Shown piece by piece: positions 1 through 8,234 of a stretch of 18,526 nucleotides of DNA (its first letter is position 1; every line of letters starts with the position of its first letter). The position numbers and the translations under genes are program-made. The notes beneath the pieces were generated by a model, which saw only the letters and a program-made list of their open reading frames with translations, made no database searches and was not told the origin of the DNA. This stretch comes from Ilumatobacter sp. (GTDB lineage Bacteria; Actinomycetota; Acidimicrobiia; Acidimicrobiales; Ilumatobacteraceae): contig JABJAB010000039.1 of assembly GCA_018666235.1 (NCBI GenBank), positions 1 through 18,526 on the forward strand, written 5' to 3'.

Positions 1-1566
1 GAGCCGAGGCCATCCATCCATCGTGGTAGACCGACCGGCTCCCCATGATCTCGAAGTACTGGGTTCGCAGACGACCATCAGCGGCTGGATCATTGAATGT
101 GTAGACCATGCTCACACCATCGATCGGGTCCTGTTCGACTCCGTTGACTTTCTGCGGTGGAGTGATACCGAGAATCTCATAGATCGTCGGCACCACATCG
201 TTGCAGTGGTGGAATTGCGGACGCGGCGTTGCGTCAGCGGCAATCTTGGCGGGCCAGCGCACCGCCATTGGATTGCGAGTGCCACCGAAGTGCGAGGCCA
301 GCAGTTTGGTCCCCTGGTAGGGAGCACTGCCCGCCCATGCCCAGCCACCGTGATACATGTTGTCGGTCAGCGGGCTGCCGAGCGCGTCCAGACCACCGAG
401 GCCTTCCAACGCCTCCAGGTGCTGGTCGACGGTGCTGGGGATGCCGTTCTGGGCGAGCAGTTCGCTGATGGTGCCGTCTTGCCCTTCGGCTGAGGAACCG
501 TTGTCGCCCCAGACGTAGACGATCAGGGTGTTGTCGGCTTTGCCAAGCCGCTCGATCTCATCGATCAACCGACCGACTTGCACATCAGTGTGCTCGGCGA
601 AACCGGCGAGCACTTCCATCAACCGGCGCTGGAATGGCCGTTGGGTTTCGGGAATGCTGTCCCACGACGGCATCGTTGGATGCCGCGGCGTGAGCTGTGC
701 GTCGGCCGGGATCCAGCCTTTGTCCTTGGCGTTCACAAAGGCCCGCTCGCGGTAGGCATCCCAGCCGTCGTCGAACTTGCCCGCGTACTTGTCAGACCAT
801 TCCTTTGCGACTTGGTGCGGACCGTGGATTGCGCCGGTTGCCCAATACATATAGAAGGGTTTGTCAGGCTGAATCGCGTCCTGAGTCTGCAGCCAGCCGA
901 TTGCGTCATCAGCGAGATCTTCGGTGAGGTGATAGCCCTCCTCAGGCGTCCGGGGAGGCAGGACGCTGGTCGTGTTGCGCACCAGGTTCGGCTCGTACTG
1001 AGAGGCTTCGCCGCCAAGGAAACCGTAGAAGTACTCGAACCCCAGCCCCGTCGGCCAGTTCTCGAACGGCCCGGCGATTGTCGTCTCGTCCGCGGGCGTG
1101 TTGTGCCACTTGCCGAACGCGGCCGTGGCGTAGCCGTAATCTTTGAGCACCTCGGCCTGCAGGGCACTGCTCCGGGGAATCAGACCCGAATAGCCATCCC
1201 AGTCGTTGGCCAACTCAGCGATCTGGCCTGCTCCGACGCGGTGATGATTGCGGCCGGTCAGCAGTGACGCGCGCGTCGGCGAACACATCGCAGTGGTGTG
1301 GAAACGGTTGTACCCGACTCCTTCCTGAGTGAGCCGCTCCAGCGTCGGAGTGTGAATCTCTCCACCAAACACCTCGGGGAGCGCGGGCCCGGCGTCATCG
1401 ATCAGCACGATCAGAATGTTCGGAGCGTCACCGGGCAAGCGCTGCACTCCCGGTTGCGGGCTGTAGATCGATTCCTGCATCGTGCGGCCGGCCACGCTGC
1501 CTAAGCCCGTTGGGGGAAAGGGAGGACCGTTCCGTCGACGTGTGGGCGATCAGTCGGGTCGGTCAT
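1..1566 (-). CDS. Arylsulfatase (partial at left edge; apparent N-terminal frameshift)
   Basis: Type I sulfatase that hydrolyses sulfate esters. About 520 residues are visible and the C-terminus lies off the left edge. The signature C-S-P-T-R-A-S-L-L-T-G (Cys codon 1283-1285, the residue converted to formylglycine) and the second signature GYATAAFGKWH are intact. ILIVLIDDAG supplies the metal-binding Asp pair. The best start is ATG at 1566, with AAAGG at 1575-1579 eight bases upstream. It encodes MTDPTDRPHVDGTVLPFP but then meets TAG at 1503. The sulfatase frame is open upstream to a TGA near 1550 and contains GTG 1495 and ATG 1480. The two frames join perfectly if the G5 run at 1512-1516 had six bases, giving LPFPPTGLGSVAGRTMQES. 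Either there is a sequence error or frameshift, or translation begins at 1495 or 1480. No signal peptide is seen, so it is probably cytoplasmic. Family identity is certain; substrate is unknown. Confidence 0.93.
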
Positions 1567-1613
1567 TGTGGGTACCTTTGCGGTTGGCGACCGCTTCAGG
1601 GCGGCACAGGCAA

Positions 1614-1643
1614 ACCATAGATGCGGATACTGCGATCTCACAA
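1614..1643 (-). promoter_or_regulatory. Candidate promoter of the sulfatase gene
   Basis: On the minus strand TTGTGA (1643-1638) and TATGGT (1619-1614) are separated by 18 bases, a plausible -35/-10 pair. The transcript would begin near 1607, about 40 bases before the ATG at 1566. The decamer CATCTATGGT containing this -10 also occurs at 17470-17461, ahead of the SPFH gene. Read by eye; no transcription data. Confidence 0.4.
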
Positions 1644-1649
1644 TCGCAG
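1630..1649. promoter_or_regulatory. Perfect palindrome, candidate operator between sulfatase and phoH
   Basis: CTGCGAT (1630-1636) and ATCGCAG (1643-1649) are exact inverted repeats of 7 bases with a 6-base spacer. The right half overlaps the candidate -35 of the sulfatase promoter. That position suits a dimeric repressor or activator. The size and spacing fit a helix-turn-helix operator, but the regulator is unknown. The rest of the 1567-1863 gap shows nothing else I can support, and no clear phoH promoter was found. Confidence 0.4.
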
Positions 1650-1863
1650 GCAGCCTGTTGTGGCCGACGGAGCATGCACTCAGCACCGTCGCTCCGGACC
1701 AGTGCCAAGCAGCGAAGAGACGGCAGAACGGGAAGAGATTGGTTGGGCATCTCAGCAGGCACATCGGGGGTCTCGCTACTACGATGTGGTCTTCGCTCCG
1801 GTTTTCGGGCGCTGCCACCGACCTGACGGATGGGGCGCTGATCGTCGCCGAGCGCACCTCCGC

Positions 1864-2886
1864 ATGACCCAGCATTCCTCGCACAGCGCCAACATCGACA
1901 CGAGCTCGACCACCACGGTGGTCGTCCCCGGCGAACACGTCATGACGGCGCTCGTCGGGCCGCGCGACCAATTCCTGCGACGCGTCGAGCAGCAGTTCCC
2001 GGCCGTTCATATCCGAGTTCGCGGCAACGAGGTGCGTGTCGCCGGCGATGACACAGCGCAGGTCACCTCAGTGGCCCGGCTGTTCGAAGAGCTCGTCACG
2101 CTGATCCAGAACGGTCAGCAACTCGACGACAACACACTTGACCGGGTCTTCACCATGATCGAGGCCAACGAACGCCCGAGTGAGGTCCTCACCCACCAGG
2201 TACTGCGCGGCGCCAAGGGCCGCCAAGTCAAACCGAAGACCGCAGGACAGAAGCGCTACGTCGATGCGATCTCGAACAACGTCATCACGTTCGGCATCGG
2301 CCCGGCTGGTACAGGAAAATCATGGCTTGCTGTAGCGATGGCGGTACGAGCGTTGCAGGCAAAGCAGGTCGAGCGGATCATTCTCACACGCCCCGCAGTC
2401 GAAGCCGGCGAACGGCTCGGCTTCCTGCCCGGCGACCTCATGGCCAAGATCGACCCCTACCTCCGGCCCCTTTACGACGCGCTCTACGACATGATCGACG
2501 TCGAAGGTGTGCAGCGTCTTCTGGAGAAGCAGGTTGTCGAAGTCGCCCCGCTCGCGTTCATGCGCGGTCGGACACTGAACAACAGTTTCATCATTCTCGA
2601 CGAGGCACAGAACACCTCTCCAGAACAGATGAAGATGTTCTTGACCCGCATCGGGTTTGGATCTCGCGTGGTGGTCACTGGCGACACGACGCAGGTTGAC
2701 GTACCGAACGGCAAGAGTGGTCTGGCCTCCCTCGAGCACACGCTGACGGGCATCGACAGCCTGGCGTTCGTCAAGCTCGGCGGTGCGGATGTGGTTCGGC
2801 ACAAGATCGTGGCGGACATTGTCGCCGCGTACGAACGTCGCGACGTCGAACGCGAGCAACAGCGCTCTGACGCGTCCGATGCCTGA
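1864..2886 (+). CDS. phoH: PhoH family ATPase
   Basis: Cytoplasmic P-loop ATPase of the PhoH family (340 residues, normal length), usually linked to RNA metabolism and encoded beside ybeY. Walker A is GPAGTGKS (residues 146-153) and Walker B is IILDEAQN (243-250). The N-terminal LVGPRDQFLRRVEQQF and RVRGNEVRVAG stretch is the KH-like region typical of bacterial PhoH. The start is ATG 1864. The frame is open further upstream to 1621, but that extension is arginine/histidine-rich and unlike the family. No strong ribosome site precedes 1864. The stop overlaps ybeY by 8 bases, so the two are an operon. The exact role of PhoH is unsettled; family membership is secure. Confidence 0.95.
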   Translation: MTQHSSHSANIDTSSTTTVVVPGEHVMTALVGPRDQFLRRVEQQFPAVHIRVRGNEVRVAGDDTAQVTSVARLFEELVTLIQNGQQLDDNTLDRVFTMIEANERPSEVLTHQVLRGAKGRQVKPKTAGQKRYVDAISNNVITFGIGPAGTGKSWLAVAMAVRALQAKQVERIILTRPAVEAGERLGFLPGDLMAKIDPYLRPLYDALYDMIDVEGVQRLLEKQVVEVAPLAFMRGRTLNNSFIILDEAQNTSPEQMKMFLTRIGFGSRVVVTGDTTQVDVPNGKSGLASLEHTLTGIDSLAFVKLGGADVVRHKIVADIVAAYERRDVEREQQRSDASDA

Positions 2887-3400
2887 GCCTGTCGTCGTGG
2901 TCGAAGACGTTCGATCCGCAGACGATTCTCCACAATCGGTCGTCGATGTCGACCGCTGGGAACGTCTCGCCGCGGCATCGCTGCGGACTGAGCAGGCCAC
3001 AGGTGAGTTGACGTTGACCTTCATTGATCGAGACGAGATTGCGGCGTTGAATGCCGAACACATGGGCAAGACTGGACCGACCGATGTGCTGTCGTTCCCG
3101 CTCGATGACGAACCGATGCCCGATTCCGACATTCCTGTACTCCTCGGTGACATCGTCATTTCGCCGGCGGTCGCAGCTGGCCAATGCGCCGAGCATGCGG
3201 GCACGTTTGACGATGAGATCGCATTGCTCGTTGTGCACGGGGTCTTGCACATCATTGGTCACGATCACGCGGATCCCGAGGAACGCATGGTGATGCAGGA
3301 GCGCGAACTGGCACTCCTCTCCCAACATCACTGGGAAGGGCCGGCTCCGGTGGGCTTCCGGCAGGATCACCGTGATGATCTGGGCGGCACAGCGGAGTAG
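2879..3400 (+). CDS. ybeY: Endoribonuclease YbeY
   Basis: Zinc-dependent endoribonuclease for 16S rRNA 3'-end maturation and ribosome quality control (173 residues, typical). The metal motif HGVLHIIGHDH lies at residues 120-130, giving H120, H124 and H130. The family segment TDVLSFPL (68-75) and the region LLGDIVIS (88-95) are also present. The start ATG 2879 overlaps the end of phoH (ATGCCTGA), implying translational coupling. An upstream in-frame ATG at 2783 would extend into phoH without family-like sequence and is rejected. In many actinobacteria a CorC/HlyC-type gene and era follow; here a short-chain dehydrogenase follows instead. Confidence 0.95.
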   Translation: MPEPVVVVEDVRSADDSPQSVVDVDRWERLAAASLRTEQATGELTLTFIDRDEIAALNAEHMGKTGPTDVLSFPLDDEPMPDSDIPVLLGDIVISPAVAAGQCAEHAGTFDDEIALLVVHGVLHIIGHDHADPEERMVMQERELALLSQHHWEGPAPVGFRQDHRDDLGGTAE

Positions 3401-3411
3401 CTTCGCCATTC

Positions 3412-4161
3412 ATGGAGATCTCCCTGGATGGAAAAGTTGCATTGGTCACCGGAGCATCGCGCGGCATCGGCAAGGCGATCGCCGCGTCAATGGCTGAAGC
3501 CGGCGCCAAAGTGATGCTGAACAGCCGTAAACAGGACGCCCTCGAGGCGGCCGCAGCTGAAATGACCGGCGAGGTCGACGTGTTCGCCGCCAACGCTGGC
3601 GACGATGATGCCGGTCAGCGGGCGGTGCAGGCCACCATCGAACGCTTTGGAGGCCTGGACATTCTCGTGAACAACGCGGCGACCAACCCGTACTACGGGC
3701 CCACTATGGGGGTCGACAAGTCCCGGTACGACAAGACCTTCCAAGTCAACCTCGATGCCCCCATCTTCTGGACGCAAGCCGCATACGAACACGCCATGAA
3801 GGACAAGCCGGGCGTCATCATCAATATTGCATCGGTCGGTGGTCTGCGGGCCGAAAGCGGGCTCGGCGTCTACAACCTCACCAAGGCGGCGATCATCCAC
3901 CTGACCCGTCAACTGGCCGGCGAAATTGGGCCGAACCGTGTGGTCGGTATCGCTCCGGGTCTTGTGCAGACGGACTTTGCTGCCTACCTCGTCGACAATT
4001 TCGGAGAGAGTCTGGCCGCTCGGCTGCCGCTTGAACGGCTCGGAGATCCGCAGGACATTGCCAACCTGGCCGTCTTCCTCGCGAGCGATCAGGCCAGCTG
4101 GATCACCGGCGAGACCTACGTGATCGACGGGGGAGCGGGCGTCGCCGGATCGGGCGGCTGA
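3412..4161 (+). CDS. Short-chain dehydrogenase/reductase (SDR)
   Basis: Classical NAD(P)-dependent oxidoreductase, 249 residues. It has the cofactor motif TGASRGIG (13-20), NNAA (87-90), and the catalytic tetrad N113, S141, Y154 and K158 (YNLTK). The C-terminal GETYVIDGGAGV is typical of FabG-like SDRs, as is GxxNPYYGP after NNAA for a large actinobacterial subgroup. It starts 11 bases after ybeY. GGAG is 14 bases upstream, which is far, while TAGCTT (3398-3403) sits 8 bases before ATG, so it may have its own leaderless promoter. Its last 46 bases overlap the end of menE on the other strand. The substrate cannot be told; a link to menaquinone is not implied. Confidence 0.93.
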   Translation: MEISLDGKVALVTGASRGIGKAIAASMAEAGAKVMLNSRKQDALEAAAAEMTGEVDVFAANAGDDDAGQRAVQATIERFGGLDILVNNAATNPYYGPTMGVDKSRYDKTFQVNLDAPIFWTQAAYEHAMKDKPGVIINIASVGGLRAESGLGVYNLTKAAIIHLTRQLAGEIGPNRVVGIAPGLVQTDFAAYLVDNFGESLAARLPLERLGDPQDIANLAVFLASDQASWITGETYVIDGGAGVAGSGG

Positions 4162-5204
4162 CCTCGCTGCAGCTTGCCGAGCGAGGTGCGCGGCAGCACC
4201 TCGACCAGATCGATGTGTTTGGGCGCCATGTAGGCGGGGTGCGTCGCCTTGACATGGTCGCGGAGTTTGTCGAGCGTCGGCGCGGTCCCGCTCACCGGAA
4301 CGACAACGGCTGCGACAATTTCTCCCCATTGAGCGTCCGCCATGCCGCGAACGAGCACATCGGCCACATCAGGGTGCGTCGACAACGCCGCCTCGACTGC
4401 CTCAGGCCAGACGTTTTCTCCGCCGCTGATGATCAGGTCGGATCGTCGCCCAGCAACCTGGAGGCGACCGTTCTGCCAGGACCCAAGGTCACCCGTGGGG
4501 AGCCATCCGGACTCGTCGAGCGGGGAGGTGCCGTCGCGGTAGGAGCGAAGCAGCATCGGTCCACGGAGCCGGATCTCGCCGTCATCGGTGATGTCGACCT
4601 CCACATCAGCGAGCGGGAGACCGTCGTACACCACGCCCGAGCCGGTTTCGGTCAGCCCGTACGTGGTGATGGCATTTGGTGGGCGGTTCGCGGGTGGGCG
4701 TGAGCCGCCGAGCACGATGGCCCGATAGCCGGTCGGGTCAATCCGAGCCAGCGCGGTACCGACGAGCGAGATCAACGTCGCGGGCGACGCGTTCACCGCC
4801 GCCGTGTCGAACGCCGGAAGCACAGTGAGCGCAGTGTTGCTGTGCAATGCGCGCGTGACCACTGACAGTCCGCCGACGTGGGAGAGCGGTAGACACGCCA
4901 GCCAATGGTCGTCCATGCCGACACCGATGCGTGCCGTTGTGGCGGCCGCCGACGCGGCAACAGCATCGTGTGTGAGAACGACGCCTTTGGGTGTTCCGGT
5001 GGATCCACTGGTGGCGACCACCAGCGCATCGCCCTGCTCAACTGCAGCACCGACCCGCATCGCTCGACACACCTCGGCCTTGGCAGCCGCCGGCAGCCGC
5101 TGGTCGACCGGGAACGCAGCATTGCCGTCACGCCAGATGCGCTGCAGCTCCTCGACGAAACCAGGGCCCCCCGGCAGGTCGATCGCAACCAGGATCGCTG
5201 TCAC
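4116..5204 (-). CDS. menE: o-Succinylbenzoate-CoA ligase MenE
   Basis: AMP-forming ligase converting o-succinylbenzoate to OSB-CoA in menaquinone synthesis. It has 362 residues, compact like mycobacterial MenE. Motifs in order: ATSGSTGTPKG (64-74, ATP loop), TTYGLTETGSG (180-190), GWLPTGDLG (233-241), the hinge GRRSDLIISGGENVWP (252-267), and PRTSLGKLQR (338-347) with the catalytic lysine K344. The start is GTG 5204, sharing GTGA with the amidase stop (5201-5204), so translation is coupled. A longer upstream frame (to 5288) lies in the amidase and is rejected. The menaquinone role rests on compact size and on menA, menH, menD, menF and menG nearby; the domain alone would only say acyl-CoA synthetase. 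The 3' end overlaps the SDR by 46 bases. Confidence 0.9.
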   Translation of the reverse strand: MTAILVAIDLPGGPGFVEELQRIWRDGNAAFPVDQRLPAAAKAEVCRAMRVGAAVEQGDALVVATSGSTGTPKGVVLTHDAVAASAAATTARIGVGMDDHWLACLPLSHVGGLSVVTRALHSNTALTVLPAFDTAAVNASPATLISLVGTALARIDPTGYRAIVLGGSRPPANRPPNAITTYGLTETGSGVVYDGLPLADVEVDITDDGEIRLRGPMLLRSYRDGTSPLDESGWLPTGDLGSWQNGRLQVAGRRSDLIISGGENVWPEAVEAALSTHPDVADVLVRGMADAQWGEIVAAVVVPVSGTAPTLDKLRDHVKATHPAYMAPKHIDLVEVLPRTSLGKLQRGQPPDPATPAPPSIT

Positions 5205-6604
5205 GCAGTGATCGGATCGATGGGCGTGATGGTGCCGACCAGCGACTCGATCTCGGCGGCCACGGTGAGGCACCGCAGATCGGTCCACCGATCACCCATC
5301 ACCTGCACGCCGACAGGAAGTCCGTCGACAATGCCGCCGGGAGTAATGACCGCCGGCGTGCCGAGAAGATTCGCGGGGACCACCGGGCGGATGGTGTCGG
5401 TGATCATCTCGAGATTGTCGAGGTCGAGATCGGCGCCATGAGCGAATGCCGGCTGAGCCCAGGTCGGGCCGATCAGAACCGGGTACTCAGCGAAGAACGC
5501 TGACCAGGTACGCATCGCCGCGAAACGCTCGGCGTGCAACGTCAGCATGAGCGGGAAATCGGTGTTCGGCAGGTTGGTGTCAAAGCTGGCCAGGACTTGC
5601 AGCGCCTCCTCACCCATCACCATCGACAGCAAATCCTTCTGGGCCCGGATATCGGCGATGAGGAGACGTCCCCAGAGATCAATGACCTCTTCGTAGGCCG
5701 GCGGCACGACTTCGACCACGTTGTGGCCGGCATCAGAGAGCCGGTCGCCAACGGACCTGATCGTCGCAGCGATTCCCACATCGGTGGCGCCGCCGGGCGG
5801 ATCTGCCAGCACTGCAACCGTGAGCCGTTCGTCTGGAGCACTGTCGGTGAGGTTGGCAGGCAGCGAACGCGGATCGCGGATGTCAGGCCCAGCGAGCACG
5901 TTCAGCCCGGTGCGGACATCGGCCACGGTCCGAGCCATCGGCCCCTCCACCACCATCATTTGCGATGCCACCAGCATGTCCTCGGGCGGGACCACGGTCG
6001 CCATCGGGATGACCCCAACCGTGGGTTTGAGCGATGCGATACCGCAGCAATGTGCCGGGTTGCGGAGCGAACCACCGATGTCATTGCCCAGGCCGATCGG
6101 GCTCATTCCCGACGCAATGGCCGATGCCTCGCCGCCACTCGACCCGCCAGCGGTGACATTTGGGTTCCAGGGGTTCCGGGTCAGCCCGTGGAGCTGGGAG
6201 TCGGTGTGCACGCGCAGACCGAAGTCGGGCAGGTTCGTGCGCACGAACGGGATCGCTCCGGCGGCACGCATCCGGGCCGTCGTCGGTGCATCGATGGGTG
6301 CGATCGCCTCCGCGAAGGCAACGACACCCTGCGTTGTCGGGGTCCCAGCGACGTCGATGTTCTCTTTGATCGAGCACGGAACTCCATGGAGTGGGCCCAA
6401 CTCGTCGCCAGCCGCCACTGCGGCGTCCGCAGCGTCGGCGGCAGCGAATGCTTCGTCGTCGAGTCGGCGGACCACCGCATTGAGATGTCCGTTGACGGCA
6501 TCAACGCGCGCGAAATGGGCGTGGAGCACCTCGCGGCTCGAGGCCCCACCAGTCCGAATTGTCTCGGCCAGTTCACCTGCCGACAACTGCCACAGCTCAC
6601 TCAT
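5201..6604 (-). CDS. Amidase signature family hydrolase
   Basis: Serine amidase of the amidase-signature family (467 residues, normal). The Ser-cisSer-Lys triad is visible: K80 in PCSIKENID, S155 in GGSSGGEAS and S179 in GNDIGGSLRNPA. The 24-residue spacing between the two serines matches fatty acid amide hydrolase. No signal peptide, so cytoplasmic. It is the first gene of a two-gene unit with menE, overlapping by GTGA. Its ATG at 6604 is only 37 bases from divergent menA. I see no GatB/GatC neighbours, so it is unlikely to be the glutamyl-tRNA amidotransferase subunit. Similar enzymes act on aryl or fatty amides and carbamates; the substrate here is unknown. Confidence 0.92.
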   Translation of the reverse strand: MSELWQLSAGELAETIRTGGASSREVLHAHFARVDAVNGHLNAVVRRLDDEAFAAADAADAAVAAGDELGPLHGVPCSIKENIDVAGTPTTQGVVAFAEAIAPIDAPTTARMRAAGAIPFVRTNLPDFGLRVHTDSQLHGLTRNPWNPNVTAGGSSGGEASAIASGMSPIGLGNDIGGSLRNPAHCCGIASLKPTVGVIPMATVVPPEDMLVASQMMVVEGPMARTVADVRTGLNVLAGPDIRDPRSLPANLTDSAPDERLTVAVLADPPGGATDVGIAATIRSVGDRLSDAGHNVVEVVPPAYEEVIDLWGRLLIADIRAQKDLLSMVMGEEALQVLASFDTNLPNTDFPLMLTLHAERFAAMRTWSAFFAEYPVLIGPTWAQPAFAHGADLDLDNLEMITDTIRPVVPANLLGTPAVITPGGIVDGLPVGVQVMGDRWTDLRCLTVAAEIESLVGTITPIDPITA

Positions 6605-6626
6605 CGCGACAGTCTCGCAAAGTTCT

Positions 6627-6632
6627 TAGGAT
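6627..6632 (+). promoter_or_regulatory. Candidate -10 element of a leaderless menA promoter
   Basis: TAGGAT fits the actinobacterial TANNNT -10 consensus and ends 9 bases before the menA ATG, so transcription could start at or close to the A of ATG. No -35 hexamer is recognisable. The alternative is a leadered transcript using AGGA (6628-6631) as ribosome site. Confidence 0.35.
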
Positions 6633-6641
6633 GGCGAGGAC

Positions 6642-7505
6642 ATGAACACCTGGATCATTGGGGCACGGCCTCGCACGCTGCCCGCCGCCGTCGTCCCCGT
6701 GGCACTCGGCGCCGCCGCAGCCGTTGGAATCGGCACGATGACCTGGTGGCGCGTCGCAGCCTGTCTCATCGTCAGCGTCGCGCTGCAAGTCGGCGTGAAC
6801 TACGCCAACGATTACTCCGACGGTGTGCGCGGTACCGACGACGTTCGGGTCGGCCCGACGCGGTTGGTTGCGAGCGGTCTCGCAACGCCAGCCGCAGTCA
6901 AACGCGCCGCATTCGTGTCGTTCGGCGTGGCAGCCGTCGCGGGGTTGGCCATTGCGCTCGACACGTCGCTCTTGCTCCTCGTTGTCGGCGCCGCCGCGAT
7001 CGCCGCGGGCTGGTTCTACACGGGAGGGCCCAAGCCCTACGGGTACCTCGGGCTTGGCGAGGTCTTCGTCTTTGTCTTCTTCGGCCTGGTCGCCACCGTC
7101 GGTTCGACCTACGCCGCAGTCGGAAAGATCACTGCGCTGTCGGTCGTGGTCGGGTGCGTCGCAGGTTCGCTCGCATGTGCCTTACTCGTCATCAACAACC
7201 TGCGTGACATCCCGACCGATCGCGACGTCGGCAAGCGCACCCTCGCTGTGCGGCTCGGCGACTCCCGGACCCGATCGTTCTACGTGTTGTTGATCGTTGC
7301 GGCTTTCGTCCTGATCGGGGCGAGCGCCGCATGGCGGCCCCTCACGCTGCTGGGCCTGCTCGCTGCACCGCTCGCAGTGCCACCCATTCGCACGGTGCTC
7401 GGTGGCGCCTCCGGCGGTGCGCTGATCCCCGTACTCGGCGGCACGGGCAAACTGCAGCTTGCCGTTGGCCTCGCGACGACGATTGGTCTCGCGCTCGGCG
7501 GCTGA
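6642..7505 (+). CDS. menA: 1,4-Dihydroxy-2-naphthoate polyprenyltransferase MenA
   Basis: Integral membrane UbiA-superfamily prenyltransferase that attaches the polyprenyl tail to DHNA, giving demethylmenaquinone (287 residues, typical). The two aspartate-rich Mg/diphosphate motifs are NYANDYSDG (53-61) and NNLRDIPTDRDVGKRT (185-200). About eight hydrophobic helices span the protein, and WIIGARPRTLPAA at the N-terminus is characteristic of MenA. The start is ATG 6642. TAGGAT (6627-6632) lies 9 bases upstream and could be the -10 of a leaderless transcript. The stop TGA (7503-7505) abuts the menH stop with no gap. Confidence 0.95.
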   Translation: MNTWIIGARPRTLPAAVVPVALGAAAAVGIGTMTWWRVAACLIVSVALQVGVNYANDYSDGVRGTDDVRVGPTRLVASGLATPAAVKRAAFVSFGVAAVAGLAIALDTSLLLLVVGAAAIAAGWFYTGGPKPYGYLGLGEVFVFVFFGLVATVGSTYAAVGKITALSVVVGCVAGSLACALLVINNLRDIPTDRDVGKRTLAVRLGDSRTRSFYVLLIVAAFVLIGASAAWRPLTLLGLLAAPLAVPPIRTVLGGASGGALIPVLGGTGKLQLAVGLATTIGLALGG

Positions 7506-8234
7506 TCAAGGCCGCTCGGCGAGCCAGTCGAGCAACGCCTGAACGGTGGCAGCCGGCTGCTCGAGGTGAGCGCTGTGGCCGGCGCCGTCAATTACTGCGA
7601 CCGTGGCGTCGGGGAACAACTCCGCCATGCTCTCTGCAACGGTTCGAAATTTGCGGTCTGTGGCGCCGACGATCAGCAGGACGGGGCACGCAATGTCAGC
7701 GAGCCGGTTCCACAATGGCTCCTGGGTGCCGGTGCCGGCGAGCCGAAGACTCGATGACAAGCCTGCTGCAGTGTTGCGAAGGCGATCTGCTCGCTGTGCC
7801 GTTTCATCGGTCAGTCCGGCAAAGAGCGGGTTCGTCAACCACTCGTCAATGAAGGCAGCAACGCCGACTCCATCGATGTGGTCGGCCAACGCATCGTCGG
7901 CAGCCCGGCGAGCACGTCGCTCGGCAGCATCGGCGATGCCGGGTGTCGCGCCGATCAACACCAGGCGCTCCACGGCGTCACGGTGTCTGAGCGCTGCGTG
8001 GAGAGCGACCCGTCCGCCCATCGAGTATCCGACAAGCGTGCCGGTGCTGCCGGCTGCAACGAGGCGTTCGGCCGAGCCCCACAGGTCGGCTCGAACCGCC
8101 GCCGAATCGCCATGCCCAGGAAGATCAACTGCAGTGATGCCCGCAGTGTCGAGCCCGTGACCGGTCAGGATCTCGACGACGTCAGCCCAGGATCGACTGG
8201 TCTGCGTGAATCCGTGCGCCAGCGTGATGTTCAC
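7506..8234 (-). CDS. menH: MenH-like alpha/beta hydrolase (SHCHC synthase)
   Basis: Alpha/beta-hydrolase, 242 residues. MenH eliminates pyruvate from SEPHCHC to give SHCHC. Visible are the oxyanion-hole loop LAHGFTQTSRSW, the nucleophile elbow VGYSMGGRVAL (S71), an acid in VGATDRKF (D193) and the histidine in GAGHSAHLEQP (H220). GYSMGGR and a short lid are typical of MenH. Identity is supported by the men genes around it; paralogous hydrolases share these motifs, so function is probable, not certain. The start is GTG 8234, overlapping the upstream oxidoreductase stop as GTGA. A longer frame to 8324 is arginine-rich and inside that gene. The 3' end abuts menA exactly. Confidence 0.82.
   Translation of the reverse strand: MNITLAHGFTQTSRSWADVVEILTGHGLDTAGITAVDLPGHGDSAAVRADLWGSAERLVAAGSTGTLVGYSMGGRVALHAALRHRDAVERLVLIGATPGIADAAERRARRAADDALADHIDGVGVAAFIDEWLTNPLFAGLTDETAQRADRLRNTAAGLSSSLRLAGTGTQEPLWNRLADIACPVLLIVGATDRKFRTVAESMAELFPDATVAVIDGAGHSAHLEQPAATVQALLDWLAERP

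Noticed and set aside
1621..1863. N-terminal extension of phoH by about 80 codons
   Set aside because: It is Arg/His-rich, unlike PhoH N-termini, and covers the sulfatase control region; ATG 1864 gives normal family length.
2320..3409. Minus-strand open frames opposite phoH and ybeY
   Set aside because: Both overlap secure plus-strand genes and show only low-complexity Ser/Arg/Thr sequence.
5201..6604. Amidase as GatA of the glutamyl-tRNA(Gln) amidotransferase
   Set aside because: No gatB or gatC nearby, and the sequence and menE coupling point to a stand-alone amidase-signature enzyme.
5534..7207. Long plus-strand open frame (557 codons) across the amidase and into menA
   Set aside because: It is antisense to the amidase and then out of frame with menA. 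Its composition is Arg/His-rich with no domain, as expected of a shadow in high-GC DNA.
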